Source of the DNA: Volvariella volvacea V23
Lineage: Eukaryota; Basidiomycota; Agaricomycetes; Agaricales; Pluteaceae
Assembly: GCA_000349905.1 (NCBI GenBank)
Contig: KB722765.1
Coordinates: 85,200 to 149,199 of the forward strand
DNA: 64,000 nucleotides
Reading direction: 5' to 3'
Each line of letters opens with the position of its first letter. The first letter of the stretch is position 1. A model generated the notes under the pieces. It was not told the origin of the DNA. It searched no databases and saw only the letters and a program-made list of their open reading frames with translations. A program made the translations under genes and the position numbers. This document shows, in pieces, positions 35,909-47,029 of this stretch.

Positions 35909-37969
35909 ATGGCCTCTTGGACCCGCAACCAGGCATTCACGGTTGCTCTCAATATCTTTTTCCTTAATGACGCAAACTCCCAGCATCAAGTTGTAGCATT
36001 AACAGATCTACCCAAGCTGGATGTAGAGGATTACATGCGCATTCAAGATCTTTGCCTTCCAGTCGACCGGCTAGTGGCAAAGAAATTCAAGTTCAAGGTT
36101 GACACCGAGAATTTGGATTTCTTCAAGGTGTGTCGTAATTTCCTTGCTTATATCTGCTATAAGGCTGAACGCCGCTCAGCCCAAGCAAGCCATTACTCTT
36201 GACGATGCCAAAGAATGGGCTATGGCACACATGCACACAGACCTTACAACCGTTACGCGGAGACTGCAACCCGCTATGAAGCTCTGCCATGCTCTCGATC
36301 TGTCGACTATTGGCGATGACTATGTCGACTTGATCGTCTGTGGCGAGGCTCGAGACGACAGTGGGACTGACGAAGAGGCAGACACTGTAACAGACTTGCC
36401 CATGTTCGCGGGCTATAAAAGTGCGTTTCATCTAATCTCGCGATTAAGGCTCTTAACAGCCAAATAGGATACATTACACTCCTCAATAATGTCAAGAATT
36501 TGACACCATCCAGAGTATCCAAAGGGCGTATACCGCTGCAGAGGAGCATCAGTACCGTCATCTATGATGGGTCTTTTGTGTTGGGTATGGATGGAACACC
36601 TGCCATCGAGACAATGGCGCAACCTATTGAGGTTTTCTACCCCCCTTTTGGACAAGTGGCGAGAATGTTGGAGGACGCCGAGTTCAAGCCCGATGTGGAT
36701 GCTCTGAATCTAGTCGCCCAGTTGATGTCAGAAGCCGGCAAGATTTCGACGGACCAGGACCACGGGGCGAGATTGCGCGCTCGACTCACCCGGCTCCTTG
36801 GCACGTACATTGGGCAAGTCCAGATATCGACCCATTCCAGCGCTGATGGCCTGGCTTTCACAACCCGTGATGGAGCCCTCGTCCCGCTCCTCGTGGTCGA
36901 GCTCAAACGGGCATTGGGCGAGGGTGGTTGTGACCCTCTTGTCCAAGCGGAATATTCTGTCCTTCAGAGGTGGCATGAAAATCAGGTGAGTGCCATTGAT
37001 ATACGGATTGCCATGCATTTCTCATTTCTCCGCCAGCTGAAATCTCTGCGAGAGAAATGTGCTTGCCCTACCTTCGTCATTGCTGGAGGAGGCCACAATC
37101 TTGCACTTCTTGGCGTTGTTTGGGCGGACAGATTTATCGTACAACGCTTGACAGACATTGTCTCTGTCGCGCAGGCATCGGCATCCACAGACAAGCAAAT
37201 CTATAAGCTTGCGCGCCTTTTCGCCGTCATTCGCAAAGCCGTTCGAGAATTGCGCGAATACTACATAACCATCAGTGCAAAGCGTATTCCTTCCCTGCAG
37301 CCGGACACCCCACACCCCCGGTTCTTCCCATACACCACCAAGTTTCGATGCAGAGAACGAAAGGAAATTATAGAATTCGAGTATAAGCGCCCCATCGATG
37401 ACGACGACTCTCGGAATCTCATCTTTTATGTCGAGACTGTCGAACAACCCGCCCGCCCGATGATAGTCAAGTTCTCGGACCGCTACGGCGACGAAGCTCA
37501 CCAACATCTTGCTGTCGACGGTCGCGCACCAAAGCTTTTTTATTGTGGCCTGCTCGATGGGGACACGGATGTCTTGACCTGTCCGGCTGCTAGGGGGACA
37601 TTTCGCATGGGCGTCGGAGGTCTCTACGAAGGTCCCCTCCACATGATCGTGATGGAATACCTTGATGGGCAGAGCGCACAAGAGATGTCCCACGATAAGT
37701 GGCCCGAAGGTGCATATGAGAACATATTGGCAGCAATTGAGCATCTACATGATGGTGGCTTCGTCTTTGGGGATCTGCGACCGCCAAATGTGGTGTTTGC
37801 CCCAGATGGGACTGCAAAGCTCATCGATTTTGATTGGAGTGGGAAGGAGGGTGAGGTGTTTTACCCATCTGGATTGTCAGAATGCATAGATTGGGCTGAA
37901 GGGGTTAGGTCATTCCATAGAATCGAGAAGAAACATGATCTGGACATGCTCGACAAACACTTCAAATAG
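35909..37969 (+). CDS. Crinkler-like effector: header, PD-(D/E)XK nuclease-like domain and kinase-like domain
   Basis: Predicted ~636-aa protein. Exons: 35909-36127, 36180-36420, 36468-36985, 37037-37969. The last intron (51 nt, GTGAGT...CGCCAG) is in frame, so retention would give 653 aa. The start at 35909 has the context CACCATGG. Residues 1-73 resemble a CRN header (ALNIFFLNDANSQHQV ... VDTENLDFFK), and a splice junction follows immediately. Around residue 270-320, DGALVPLLVVELK then EGGCDPLVQAEYSVLQRW fits a PD-(D/E)XK nuclease core (D...ExK plus a Q-containing helix). The C-terminal third is kinase-like: IVKFSDRYG (Lys), HMIVMEYLDG, FGDLRPPNVVF in the HRD-loop place (~568) and LIDFDWSG in place of DFG. 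This combination matches the nuclease-kinase class of Crinkler-RHS-type effectors. Any role in host cells or genome conflict is inference. Confidence 0.75.
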
Positions 37970-39778
37970 TAGGCTTATAGCATATAAACTTTTAGTACAT
38001 TGGGAGATACCTTGTAAACTAGAGCACATAAGTACCATAGTGAAGCAAAGCAAGCAGCCTTGTGCTGATAATTGTGTTCTGTCCATAGCTAATTGGAATT
38101 GGGAACCTGTCATTATGCCTAATGCTTGCTCAAGCTGGATAAAGAACAATGACTTGATACAACAGGCAAGCTCTGCTATTTTCTTGTTGAGGAAAAAGCA
38201 AATACTCAGATTCTATTCCCAAGTGAAGAATAGTAAGTAAAGGTGTGAGTGAAGAAGAGGCTAGCTTGTATGCTTACCTATTCCCAAGCGAAGAATCTTT
38301 AAAGCTGGGGAATAGGTGGCAAGAGCAGTACGGTATATATACTACTCGAAGATAAATAAAGATAAATAAAGGGATATAATCTCTTGGGTGGAGAGAAGTG
38401 GAGGGTAAGAATGAAAGTAAGAAAGTGGGAGTCCTGAGTGAAGAGTGTAGCGCACAGACCAGGGGGCGCATAAGCTGGGTCGGCATGTATGTGTAAGCCC
38501 ATGTCATGTGCAGTCAATGTGGGAATNNNNNNNNNNNNNNNNNNNNNNNNNNNNNNNNNNNNNNNNNNNNNNNNNNNNNNNNNNNNNNNNNNNNNNNNNN
38601 NNNNNNNNNNNNNNNNNNNNNNNNNNGGGACGGAGTCATATGAGATCATAACTGGTCGTCTGACTTGACACATGTTCATCTAGAACAAGATTGGGTCATC
38701 GGACTCAATACAAAACAAAGGGCATATCATAAATGGGAAGGTAGAGACGGGTAGAGTGGGTATAGGGTACAGGTAAGCGGATGTATGTAGGTAATGGTGA
38801 TGTGTACGAGGGAGAATGGAGTAATACGTATTATGTATTGAAGATATAATGGAAGGGGAGTAATGGAAAAGGGAAAGGAAAAGGAAAATAAAATGATGAA
38901 GATGCTTGGTGGGTGTCAATATGAATGTAAATGCTGGGTGAGCATTTGGTTGGTGTAATGAAGACGCTTGATGGGCATCTGAGTGATGGGCGTTTATGTC
39001 GAGGGCTCTTACGAGCCCTGACATTTCTGCATAAGCAACTCAGAGTGCCAGATAGGATGAATTCTTTTGTACTGGGTGCTACCATCATCATATTTCTCTG
39101 GCACATCTTTGCTGGCACAATCTTTATCTAACATTACAAAAAATGTTACTGGAATAAGGTATTGTTTGAGGTAATAAACTTGGTGTGTGCTTCAGCCAAT
39201 GCATATGATCACCACCCTTTCGCACCGACTCCGACCCCTAACCTGAACATTTTGCACACCAAATCACACAGTTCTTTCATGTGATTTAACGTGCAAAATG
39301 CTGGACGGGGGATGGGGCTTGAAACCAAGTCCGATCCTCGAGCTTTCGGGCTCCTCCTTGGTGGCGACGACCTCTTGCTTTGATGCACTGACCATGTGTT
39401 AAACGAGGAGATTCTCTTTTGCTTCATACAGGTCCTAGCTGGGCTTTGATATCAATTTGTGATGATTGCAAGACTCGGGCATAGAGGGGGAGATAGGAAC
39501 TCGGGCAATGGTAGATTGAAAGCTTCAAGATGCAAGGCGCTGCTATTTAACCACTGTGAGAGCAGCTACAAGTTGTGACAGGCCTTCTCGCCTTGAAAGC
39601 CTATCGGAAATCCGTTTCTGACGCCCAGCGAAGAAGCAGTGTGGTCACGATTTTGAAAAGTTTACGCGCACCCAGATGCTACATGTTCAATTCCTAGAGA
39701 GAGAGGCTGAGTGAAGTTTGAGATATACCCAACAGTCGTGGCGAGTCAAGCTAGTAACGTACGCAGCAGCTTCTATTA
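37970..39778. other. AT-rich intergenic region with assembly gap
   Basis: No supported gene. Low-complexity purine-rich stretches flank the 100-N gap, suggesting a collapsed repeat. A small hairpin (GGGCTC, loop TTAC, GAGCCC) lies near 39003. Confidence 0.45.
38527..38626. other. Assembly gap (100 N)
   Basis: Exactly 100 unknown bases, the conventional placeholder for a scaffold join of unknown length. Anything spanning it cannot be judged. Confidence 0.99.
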
Positions 39779-41188
39779 CTAAATCTCCTCCGAGCGATAC
39801 CGACTTGGTCTCAACCCATACTCGTTATTCGAATAGATATTCAAGTATGTATATGCATCCGTCTTGAACCCAATTGAAACCGGCCCACAAACCCATTTCT
39901 TCAAATCATCCTTAACCCGCCTCACATCCTCTAAATCCAAGTAATCTCTCACATAGACGCATATCACATGTTTCCGCTCCTCCAAACAACCGACCTGGCT
40001 GGTCGACACCTTGGCCTGTCCGAGCTTCCTCCTCAAACAGACATACCGAACCACCTTGCCCCACACGTCATCAACCCGATTAGACTCGGTCATGATCATC
40101 CATTTGCCAACGAGGACGTTGTTGGCCCGTGCAATTTCGTCTATCGCTTGCACCGTCACATACTCCTTTCCCTTCTCGATGAGCGCCTGGAAATTCCTCT
40201 GCAGTCCCTCTACGTCCTTGCCCTGTGTCTCTCCGCCTTCGTATTCAGTCAACCTCTTCAGATCTTGGTCTGAATACCGGTCTATGGCGATCCAGGCACA
40301 GTATGTGCTAGGTGTCCTGCTAGGAGGCCAGCGATCCAGGAATCTGCTTATCCTGTCTTCGGTACTGGTTTCCATGCGCCAGTGGGTGAGTATCCAATCT
40401 CCATCTGAGCCATGATACAGTGGCCTAGTCGGAGGGTCGACCCATTGTGGTTGTGTATCTCTATCTCCGTGTGACGGCGTTGGCATTGACTGCGATCCTT
40501 GGGCAGCAGGCAAGTCGCGTTGACGTCGATGAGGAGGAATGTATTGTCCAGGAGGCATTAGTGGCTTAGATCCCTGAGCACTTGTTCTTACTGGCAGGCA
40601 GTGAGTGTGAGAAACCTCATGATAGGGAGGGACTTTAGCTGACATCACGTGCTGGCGCTTTGCCACTGACACTAATTGAACATCAATTGGAGGTGTACAC
40701 GCAGTGTGACGCTCAGAACATGCTGCTTGACCATAATCAGCTAGATTGGATAGCAGCAGAGTTCTGTTGCCGTAGAAATGAATGGTTGGAATCGTTTCAT
40801 CCGATCCCATCCTAGGAGTACCCATGGAGGAAGGTAGTAATAGGTAGGCTCCCGTATGGAAGTGGACGAACAACCTTGGTGATAGAGGGAATACATTTGG
40901 GTCGTTATTAAGAATTAACAGCCAGGGCTTAACCTCTTTCCCCAGGTCGGAAGCCATATAGCCTCTTATTTGTCCAAAAACGGTACGCATGGATCTAACA
41001 ATGTACCTCGTAGTCTCTTTAGCCCCAAACAGCCTTCCAACACGATCAGAAGCTTGGATACATTCGAGTCCCGGAGTTTGGTGCAGAGGGTAGTGAGTTG
41101 CTCTTTGAAGAGGTTTTGGGATGTTTATCAGGATTGACGCGAGAGTCTTGTAATGCCGTTCGATGACGGCACAGGAGTTCCCGTGCAT
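39779..41188 (-). CDS. DUF1917 (Bles03/UPF0696-like) protein, N-terminal extent uncertain
   Basis: A 469-codon uninterrupted frame. The C-terminal half has the DUF1917 pattern: GDWILTHWRMETSTEDRISR, STYCAWIAIDRYSDQDL, LVGKWMIMTESNRVDDVW, KVSTS, HVICVYVRDYLDLEDVRRV and GFKTDAYTYLNIYSNNEYGL. A natural start is the internal Met at 40558 (MPPGQYIPPHRRQRD), giving 259 aa; such PPHRR-type N-termini are common in fungal proteins. The preceding 210 codons are open and contain protein-like stretches (KPWLLILNNDPNVFPLSPR) but match nothing I recognise. The function of DUF1917 is poorly known; a eIF4E-like fold has been suggested for the family. A frameshifted fragment of the same gene lies at 50628-51040. 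Confidence 0.75.
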   Translation of the reverse strand: MHGNSCAVIERHYKTLASILINIPKPLQRATHYPLHQTPGLECIQASDRVGRLFGAKETTRYIVRSMRTVFGQIRGYMASDLGKEVKPWLLILNNDPNVFPLSPRLFVHFHTGAYLLLPSSMGTPRMGSDETIPTIHFYGNRTLLLSNLADYGQAACSERHTACTPPIDVQLVSVAKRQHVMSAKVPPYHEVSHTHCLPVRTSAQGSKPLMPPGQYIPPHRRQRDLPAAQGSQSMPTPSHGDRDTQPQWVDPPTRPLYHGSDGDWILTHWRMETSTEDRISRFLDRWPPSRTPSTYCAWIAIDRYSDQDLKRLTEYEGGETQGKDVEGLQRNFQALIEKGKEYVTVQAIDEIARANNVLVGKWMIMTESNRVDDVWGKVVRYVCLRRKLGQAKVSTSQVGCLEERKHVICVYVRDYLDLEDVRRVKDDLKKWVCGPVSIGFKTDAYTYLNIYSNNEYGLRPSRYRSEEI

Positions 41189-43272
41189 TGTGCGAGACAG
41201 ACAGGAACAACTTGTGACGCGGACAATTTTCTATATCGCTACCAACAAAGTCCCAGGTTTTTTACTCGGCGATACAACTGAGGGCCTCAACTATGCTCTC
41301 GTGTGCATCCATAAGGAGTGCACCCAAAAAGGTACTACTCAACTCTTCCGTCTAGATGCTAATGAGTTATTAGGATGTGGTGCGCGGAAGGAAGAAAGAC
41401 GACCTTAAGGCCGGCAGGGGGATTTGAGAAGAATTCTATTGCAGGCTCATAACCCAGCGCCAGGATATACATACTTCTTCTGCGCCATTAAAACATACAC
41501 TCAAAGTAAACGCCGGGGATGGGCGGTGAGTGCACGTTCGTATGCTTTCAATATAGTCCTACTGACCATGTGGCGCAGCTCATAGGCTAGTCGAGACTTG
41601 CTGATGCCCGTTGCCTGATTGGTAGGGATAACCCTGTCGTGGTGTTCATTGTCTCCCAGAGACGTTCACAAACGCATAGCCCAGCAATAAAACAATGCCT
41701 CCTTGACAATGACACCAAAAGCCCCTTTTCAAGCATGCGTGTGTTGTATACCCATGATGAGGATTAACCACAGTGCATTCTCAGCTTGTTATCATTTGAG
41801 ACGCTGTGGCGCATGTACCTAGGTGCAGGGTCTGATACTGTTCACAATTTCAGTATTTACATGATGGGCGAAATGGAGTGTACCTCACCAGTGAATGCAG
41901 CCAAGAGATATGCGGCCAAGTTCCCTTTGTGCATCGCTGCGAGGACCTTCAACTCGTCATGATTTTTGGTAGACCGACATTGATCCTTGTTGCCATTCAG
42001 AAAAATAGCGCTGAGAAGTTGTGGCGGAATGGGGGATGCATAATGGGTAAGGAGTTCCGGTATCGTACTCACAGCAGCGGGGCTGCACGTTTGTAGCATC
42101 TCAATCTGTGCGCTGAGGTCCTGGTCCGCGACCGCGTCTCCCGAGAAAGCGACATTGTCAAGCCATTCAACCAGTTCACTGGAAGCGGTTTGCATAACGA
42201 CCCAAATCGAGTGCGGCGTAGTGGTAGTAGGGGCACTAAGGATTGATTATCTGCATTGCTCTCCAGCGTACACATGCACCGCTTGAATATTGTGATTCCA
42301 TCCATCATCGGTTGTATAGGATTGTGGGCGCAGAGAGTTGTGAATGCATGGTCTATCCCATATTAGGCCAAGATATGCAACGCACCGGTGAATGCACTAA
42401 GGATACTGTGACCGCCATGACCCATGTTAGTGAGGGTATCCAGCGATCCTTCGTCCTGTGCGCCTCACGTTGTTGTCCTTGGCACCTTTGAAGACAGGCC
42501 CTGAAACTTTGGGCGGAATGTGTCTCCAGGCAGGTCCACAGAAGCGACTCCTTGCAGTTCCTGTCTCCGTGATTATCAAGCACCTCTTGGGAGGTACATC
42601 TTCAGCGTCTTTAGGGTCTATTACCTAGTGGACGTTTGCAAGGGGTTCCATTTTGATAGTCATATGGGGCCCAAAGGCAAAGCTAAATGATAGTTACGCT
42701 GGCCATGTATCCGGTGTGTCGCCGCTTAAACTCAATCACGGAAACTCACAACCAGATGAGTGATATTCGATTCCTCCATAGAACGTAAATGAGAGCAGTG
42801 GGGGTTGATCATATAGCTTTATTCTAGATGACTATATGCGCTAACTTTACCGTAAACTATAGAATACAATTTTCAACGTTCTAAGGGATGAAATCAAGCT
42901 AGGCAAACTGCGATATCGATGGTAAGTGTGGTAAGCATTAGATTAGCCCTCTAAGTTGACTGGATGACCGCGATGTAGCGAGGTGACCAATATGCAAAAA
43001 TGGGGATTAGTGGTGTAAGCGACAGTGCAGCAGTTTGATAGCGATGAAAGGAGTGAGGGGGTTAAATTAAGGGGTCAAGATAAGGGGATGGCGGTAGTGA
43101 GGGGCGATGAGGAGTCACAACGTCAAAAACACAGGGGATCAGAGAGAACGTAGGCACCCTGGTATAGAGCGCCACTTCTGATAGACCTTACCGACAGACG
43201 TTGCCAGCTTCTCCCCGCTCCTTTTTCCAACCGTATTACATGTCATGATTGCAAGATTGACATGCATATTGT
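41189..43272. other. Intergenic with possible gene remnants
   Basis: About 2.1 kb without a confident gene. A plus-strand frame at 41163-41408 and minus-strand exon-like pieces at 41857-42195 and ~42360-42550 have some protein character but cannot be joined into a coherent model. Confidence 0.4.
41857..42195 (-). CDS. Possible exon or gene remnant, unrecognised
   Basis: A 112-codon minus-strand frame with plausible protein composition: SSELVEWLDNVAFSGDAV, IEMLQTCSPAA and FLNGNKDQCRSTKNHDELK followed by VLAAMHKGNLAAYLLAAFTG. It runs into a GT at the AFTG codons that could be a splice donor. A second minus-strand piece near 42395-42440 also ends SAFTG with a following GT. I do not recognise the family and could not extend it into neighbouring exons. 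It may be the decayed residue of a gene. Confidence 0.25.
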   Translation of the reverse strand: MQTASSELVEWLDNVAFSGDAVADQDLSAQIEMLQTCSPAAVSTIPELLTHYASPIPPQLLSAIFLNGNKDQCRSTKNHDELKVLAAMHKGNLAAYLLAAFTGEVHSISPIM

Positions 43273-46200
43273 TTACGGCAACTTCTCGTGGAGCCTCTTC
43301 ACAAACTCCTCATTATCACTAAACACCTCGACGAGCACCTCCTTCACATTCTCCACGTACACAAACCTAATGCCCTCCTTGACGCTGTCCGGGACATTAG
43401 CCTCGATGTCGGCTCTGTTCGCCGCAGGTGCGATGATAGTTTTGATCCCAGCTCTGTGAGCAGCGAGGATCTTCTCTTTCAGACCGCCGACGGGGAGAAC
43501 TTGACCTACGAGGGAAATTTCACCAGTCATGGCTACAAAAGTAAATTAGCAAACCCGAAGCTCAAGTCCTAACTCAATTCACGCACCAATATCAGGACTA
43601 ATCCTGACACCCTTGAACAGCGAAACAAACGCCGACAACAGAGCTGTTCCCGCACTCGGGCCTTCCTTTCCGATGCTTCCTTCGGGCATATGAACGTGGA
43701 CATCCCTCTCGGTCAAGAACTGCTCGTCGGCAGATGAAGTGATGCCCAAGTCGTAGGCGTGGCTCTTCACCCATGACAAGCCGATTTGGGCGCTCTCTCG
43801 GATGACTTCGCCCAGTTTGCCGGTTAGTTGGAGTCCTCCTTTGCCGGGCATGCTCTGAACGACGCGCGTAAGTCAAGAATGCGAGCGTGGCTTGTAGGAC
43901 TGAGACTTACCATAGCTTCGACGGGCATAACAGCGCCACTGCCATTACCCAAGTACCCCAACCCGGTGCTGACACCAGGCGGCGGCGGCTGAACGTACAT
44001 CCTATCCTTCTGGTAAACAGGAGGTCCAACGTAGTCCTTCAGGTTTTCTCCCGTGATCCGGATATGAACGCTCGAGGGTATAGGCATCGGTTGACGCTGT
44101 TGGGTTGTGACAGATTTGCGGTGAGGGTCGGCAGCTTCAGAAGCGGCTTCCGTCGTTGTAGAGGTAGCGGTGGGATCGGGGTTCATAACGGATTCGTTAG
44201 GCAGAGGCTCTTGTGATTCAACAGTTGAGGTGGTGGCGTCTGATGCTGGTGCATCAGTCGTCGCCGTACTTGCAGGATCGGGTGTCGCAGCGGCAGCCGG
44301 GGTAGGTTCAGGGAAAGTCTCTTCGCCTAGATCTTGAACGAGTTTCAGGGCAGCTTTACGATAGATCTACCGAAATCAAATGAGCACGTTGTGACGTTAC
44401 GAAAGAGAATACCGCCCACCTTGTCAATGTGCTTCTTCAAATTCCTAACACCACTCTCTCGGCAATAATACTTGATCAATAGATCGACCGCATCCCTCTC
44501 AAGCTGCACATCCGCGTCTTTCAATCCCGATGCGTCCTTAGCTTGAGGACCTAGGTACTTTTCTGCAATCATGGCCTTTTCTTCCGACACGTATCCGCTG
44601 ACTTCGAGGACTTCCATACGGTCGAGGAGCGGGGCGGGTATCGTTTCCAGATTGTTGGCTGCGAAGGAGAGATTGAATTAATACGCTATCAAGTTGACTT
44701 GCAGAAAAGGAAAGTGACTTGCCTGTACAGACAAAGAGAACGCGAGACAGATCGACGGGAACGTCCATGCTAATGAATTAATTAATATCAAATCAATTAA
44801 ATAAAATGAGAAACTAGACGCACTAATGGTCCAAAAAGCTGTTATTTTGCTCAGGATCCAGCATTTCCAACAAGGCGCTAGCGGGGTCTCCATTGATCCC
44901 ACGTCCAATCTTGTCAACTTCGTCGATCAGCACCAAAGGATTTTCGGTCCCAACGCGTTTAAGAGCTTGAATAATTTTGCCGGGCAGTGCTCTAAAAAAA
45001 GACAAGAAGCGATTAATACCCATCGAGAACAAACAAATTACACCTACCCAACATAGGTCCTCCTGTGCCCCTTAATCTCCGCGACGTCCGTCAATCCTCC
45101 GACCGAAAACCTGAAGAACTGTCGTCCCAACGCTCTGGCAATACTCTTCCCGATACTCGTCTTGCCAACACCAGGGGGTCCGGCTAGACAAATGATCTTG
45201 CCTTCGACGGTTCCGCGGAGTTTGCCAACAGCCAGGAATTCGAGGATGCGATCTTTGACGTCTCGCAGACCGTAGTGGTCTTCGTCCAGGACGCGCTGGG
45301 CGTGAGTGATCGAGTAGTTTTCAGGAGAATGTTGGCCCCATGGGATCTATCACGCACGAACAAGTCAGCCAAACGAAGACAGAGAAAGAGCTGAATCCTA
45401 CCTGCGTCAACCAATCCAAGTAGTTCCTAGTGACGTTCGCCTCGCTAGCCGCGGGCTCCAAGCTCGCCAACTTGTTGATTTCCTCCTCAAACACCCGTCT
45501 AACGCCCTCCGGCATCTTCAATGCCGCAGCTCTCTCCTTGAACTTTTCAATCAACTTGTCCTTCCCGTCGCTCTCCATGCCCAACTCCTTCTTGATCCCT
45601 TTCAACTGCTCCATAAGGTAGTACTCTCGCTGTCGCTTGGCTATCTTGGAATCGACGTCGCGGGCGAGTTTACTTTGCAGCTGAGCGTTGATCAGTTCCT
45701 TCTTGAGGACCAAAAGAGCTTTGCGGAGCCGGTCGTCGATCGCCAAAGCCTCGAGCACATCCTGCAACTCTTGAACCTCTCCCGTAGACACCGCAGCCGC
45801 AAAATCAGCCAATTTGTCGGGCTCATCGAAAACGTTGGCAGCGACTTGATTGATTGAGAAGTTGGTGATTTGGTCGCGGAAGAGTGGGTTGAGTTGAGCG
45901 ATGTCCTTGAAGACAGAGACGATTTCGGACATGAAGGCGCGGATGTACTGGTCGTCCTTGTTGTAGGGCAGAGTAGTCAGGTTCTCGATGTTGACGATAG
46001 AGATGTCGTGGTTGTGCAGGAAGGAGGTTTGAACGGGGCCTATTATCGTGCATGAGACGAGGAAGAGCAATCGTGAAGTGTGAACTTACCATTGGGGATG
46101 GGTGCGACCTGACCTTCCGGCGGTGGAGTAGCCGGTGGAGTAGGTAGCCCATCTGCACTAGTCTCCGCCTCAACATTCGCCGTAGACACAGCTCCAGCCT

Positions 46201-47029
46201 TGACGAGTTCCGTAATCTTAATCCTCCTGTGCGGGTAGAGTACAGCCGTCAAACCTTCCTCCACGTCGCCAGGCGACGCGCCAGGACTAGGAGCAGCGTT
46301 GAACACACTCGTAATCTGCGCAAAAACTCCTACAGGATGGACTTGATCCAAATCGGTGATAACATCCGAATCGGTATTTTCGTCTTTGAGCAGGAATGCA
46401 CCGAGGTAAGGCTGGCCGCGCTTCATCATTTCTTTGACAGCTGCGACGACGGAGGGGTTGCGGATAACGACTGCCTTGTAGAAACCGGGGAAGAGAGGAC
46501 GACGGGCGATGGGTAGAGCCAAAACCTGGGGGTAGTTTTCGGGTACGGACTGCTTAGCTATTGAACCGGGTGCGGAGGAAGGAGGTGGGGGAGGCGGCGA
46601 TGACGAAGGCGGTGGGGAGGAAGAATCGGAAGGGGAGGATGGTGGATCGTTGGAATGGGTCCCTCCATCGCTCGAACTTGACGAGGAGTGTGCTGATGAA
46701 GGAGGTACGGAGGAGTCCTCGTCATGCCCTGCTGGCCGACTGGGTTCCTCTGAGGACGACGGGGGTTTGGCTGGATCATCGGGAAGATCCTCCGACGAGG
46801 CCTCTTCACCGTCTTCCTTCTGACCTGGCTTCCCGTTGACCCAGCGGGGCGCCTGATACAGCGAGCTTGACGGTCTAGCAAGGCTCCTCGCTGACGAGGC
46901 AAACGCAGCACGCGGTATTACATCTGCTATACGCCTCCTGTGGGTGGTTGTCGAAGTGGTGGTAGCGAGACTATGCCATATGCGAGGACGAGCGACAGTG
47001 TTGCGTAGGCCTAGAGTCAGCCAGTTCAT
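43273..47029 (-). CDS. PIM1: Mitochondrial ATP-dependent Lon protease (PIM1-type)
   Basis: Predicted 1104-aa AAA+ serine protease of the mitochondrial matrix that degrades damaged proteins. Exons: 47029-46090, 46039-45402, 45346-45048, 44991-44824, 44769-44723, 44658-44420, 44366-43911, 43854-43587, 43532-43273 (3315 nt). The basic, Ser/Thr/Arg-rich N-terminus ([18 protein letters not shown]) looks like a mitochondrial presequence. A Pro/Ser-rich linker (~60-155) precedes the LON N-domain ([16 protein letters not shown]). Walker [14 protein letters not shown] (~582), Walker [10 protein letters not shown] (~645). The AAA+ and protease domains are separated by a Thr/Ala/Pro-rich insertion of roughly 80 aa in exon 7. 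Catalytic Ser is in GPSAGTAL (~996) and Lys in [10 protein letters not shown] (~1038). Intron 5 has a GC donor. Divergently paired with DUF2235 gene 2. Confidence 0.97.

Noticed and set aside
39003..39018. 6-bp hairpin (GGGCTC / GAGCCC) as a terminator
   Set aside because: Such hairpins are expected by chance, and intrinsic hairpin terminators are not used by RNA polymerase II genes.
39291..39420. Possible tRNA-like or structured RNA
   Set aside because: I looked for paired arms and a T-loop consensus and could not form a proper cloverleaf. No tRNA or rRNA gene was found in the window.
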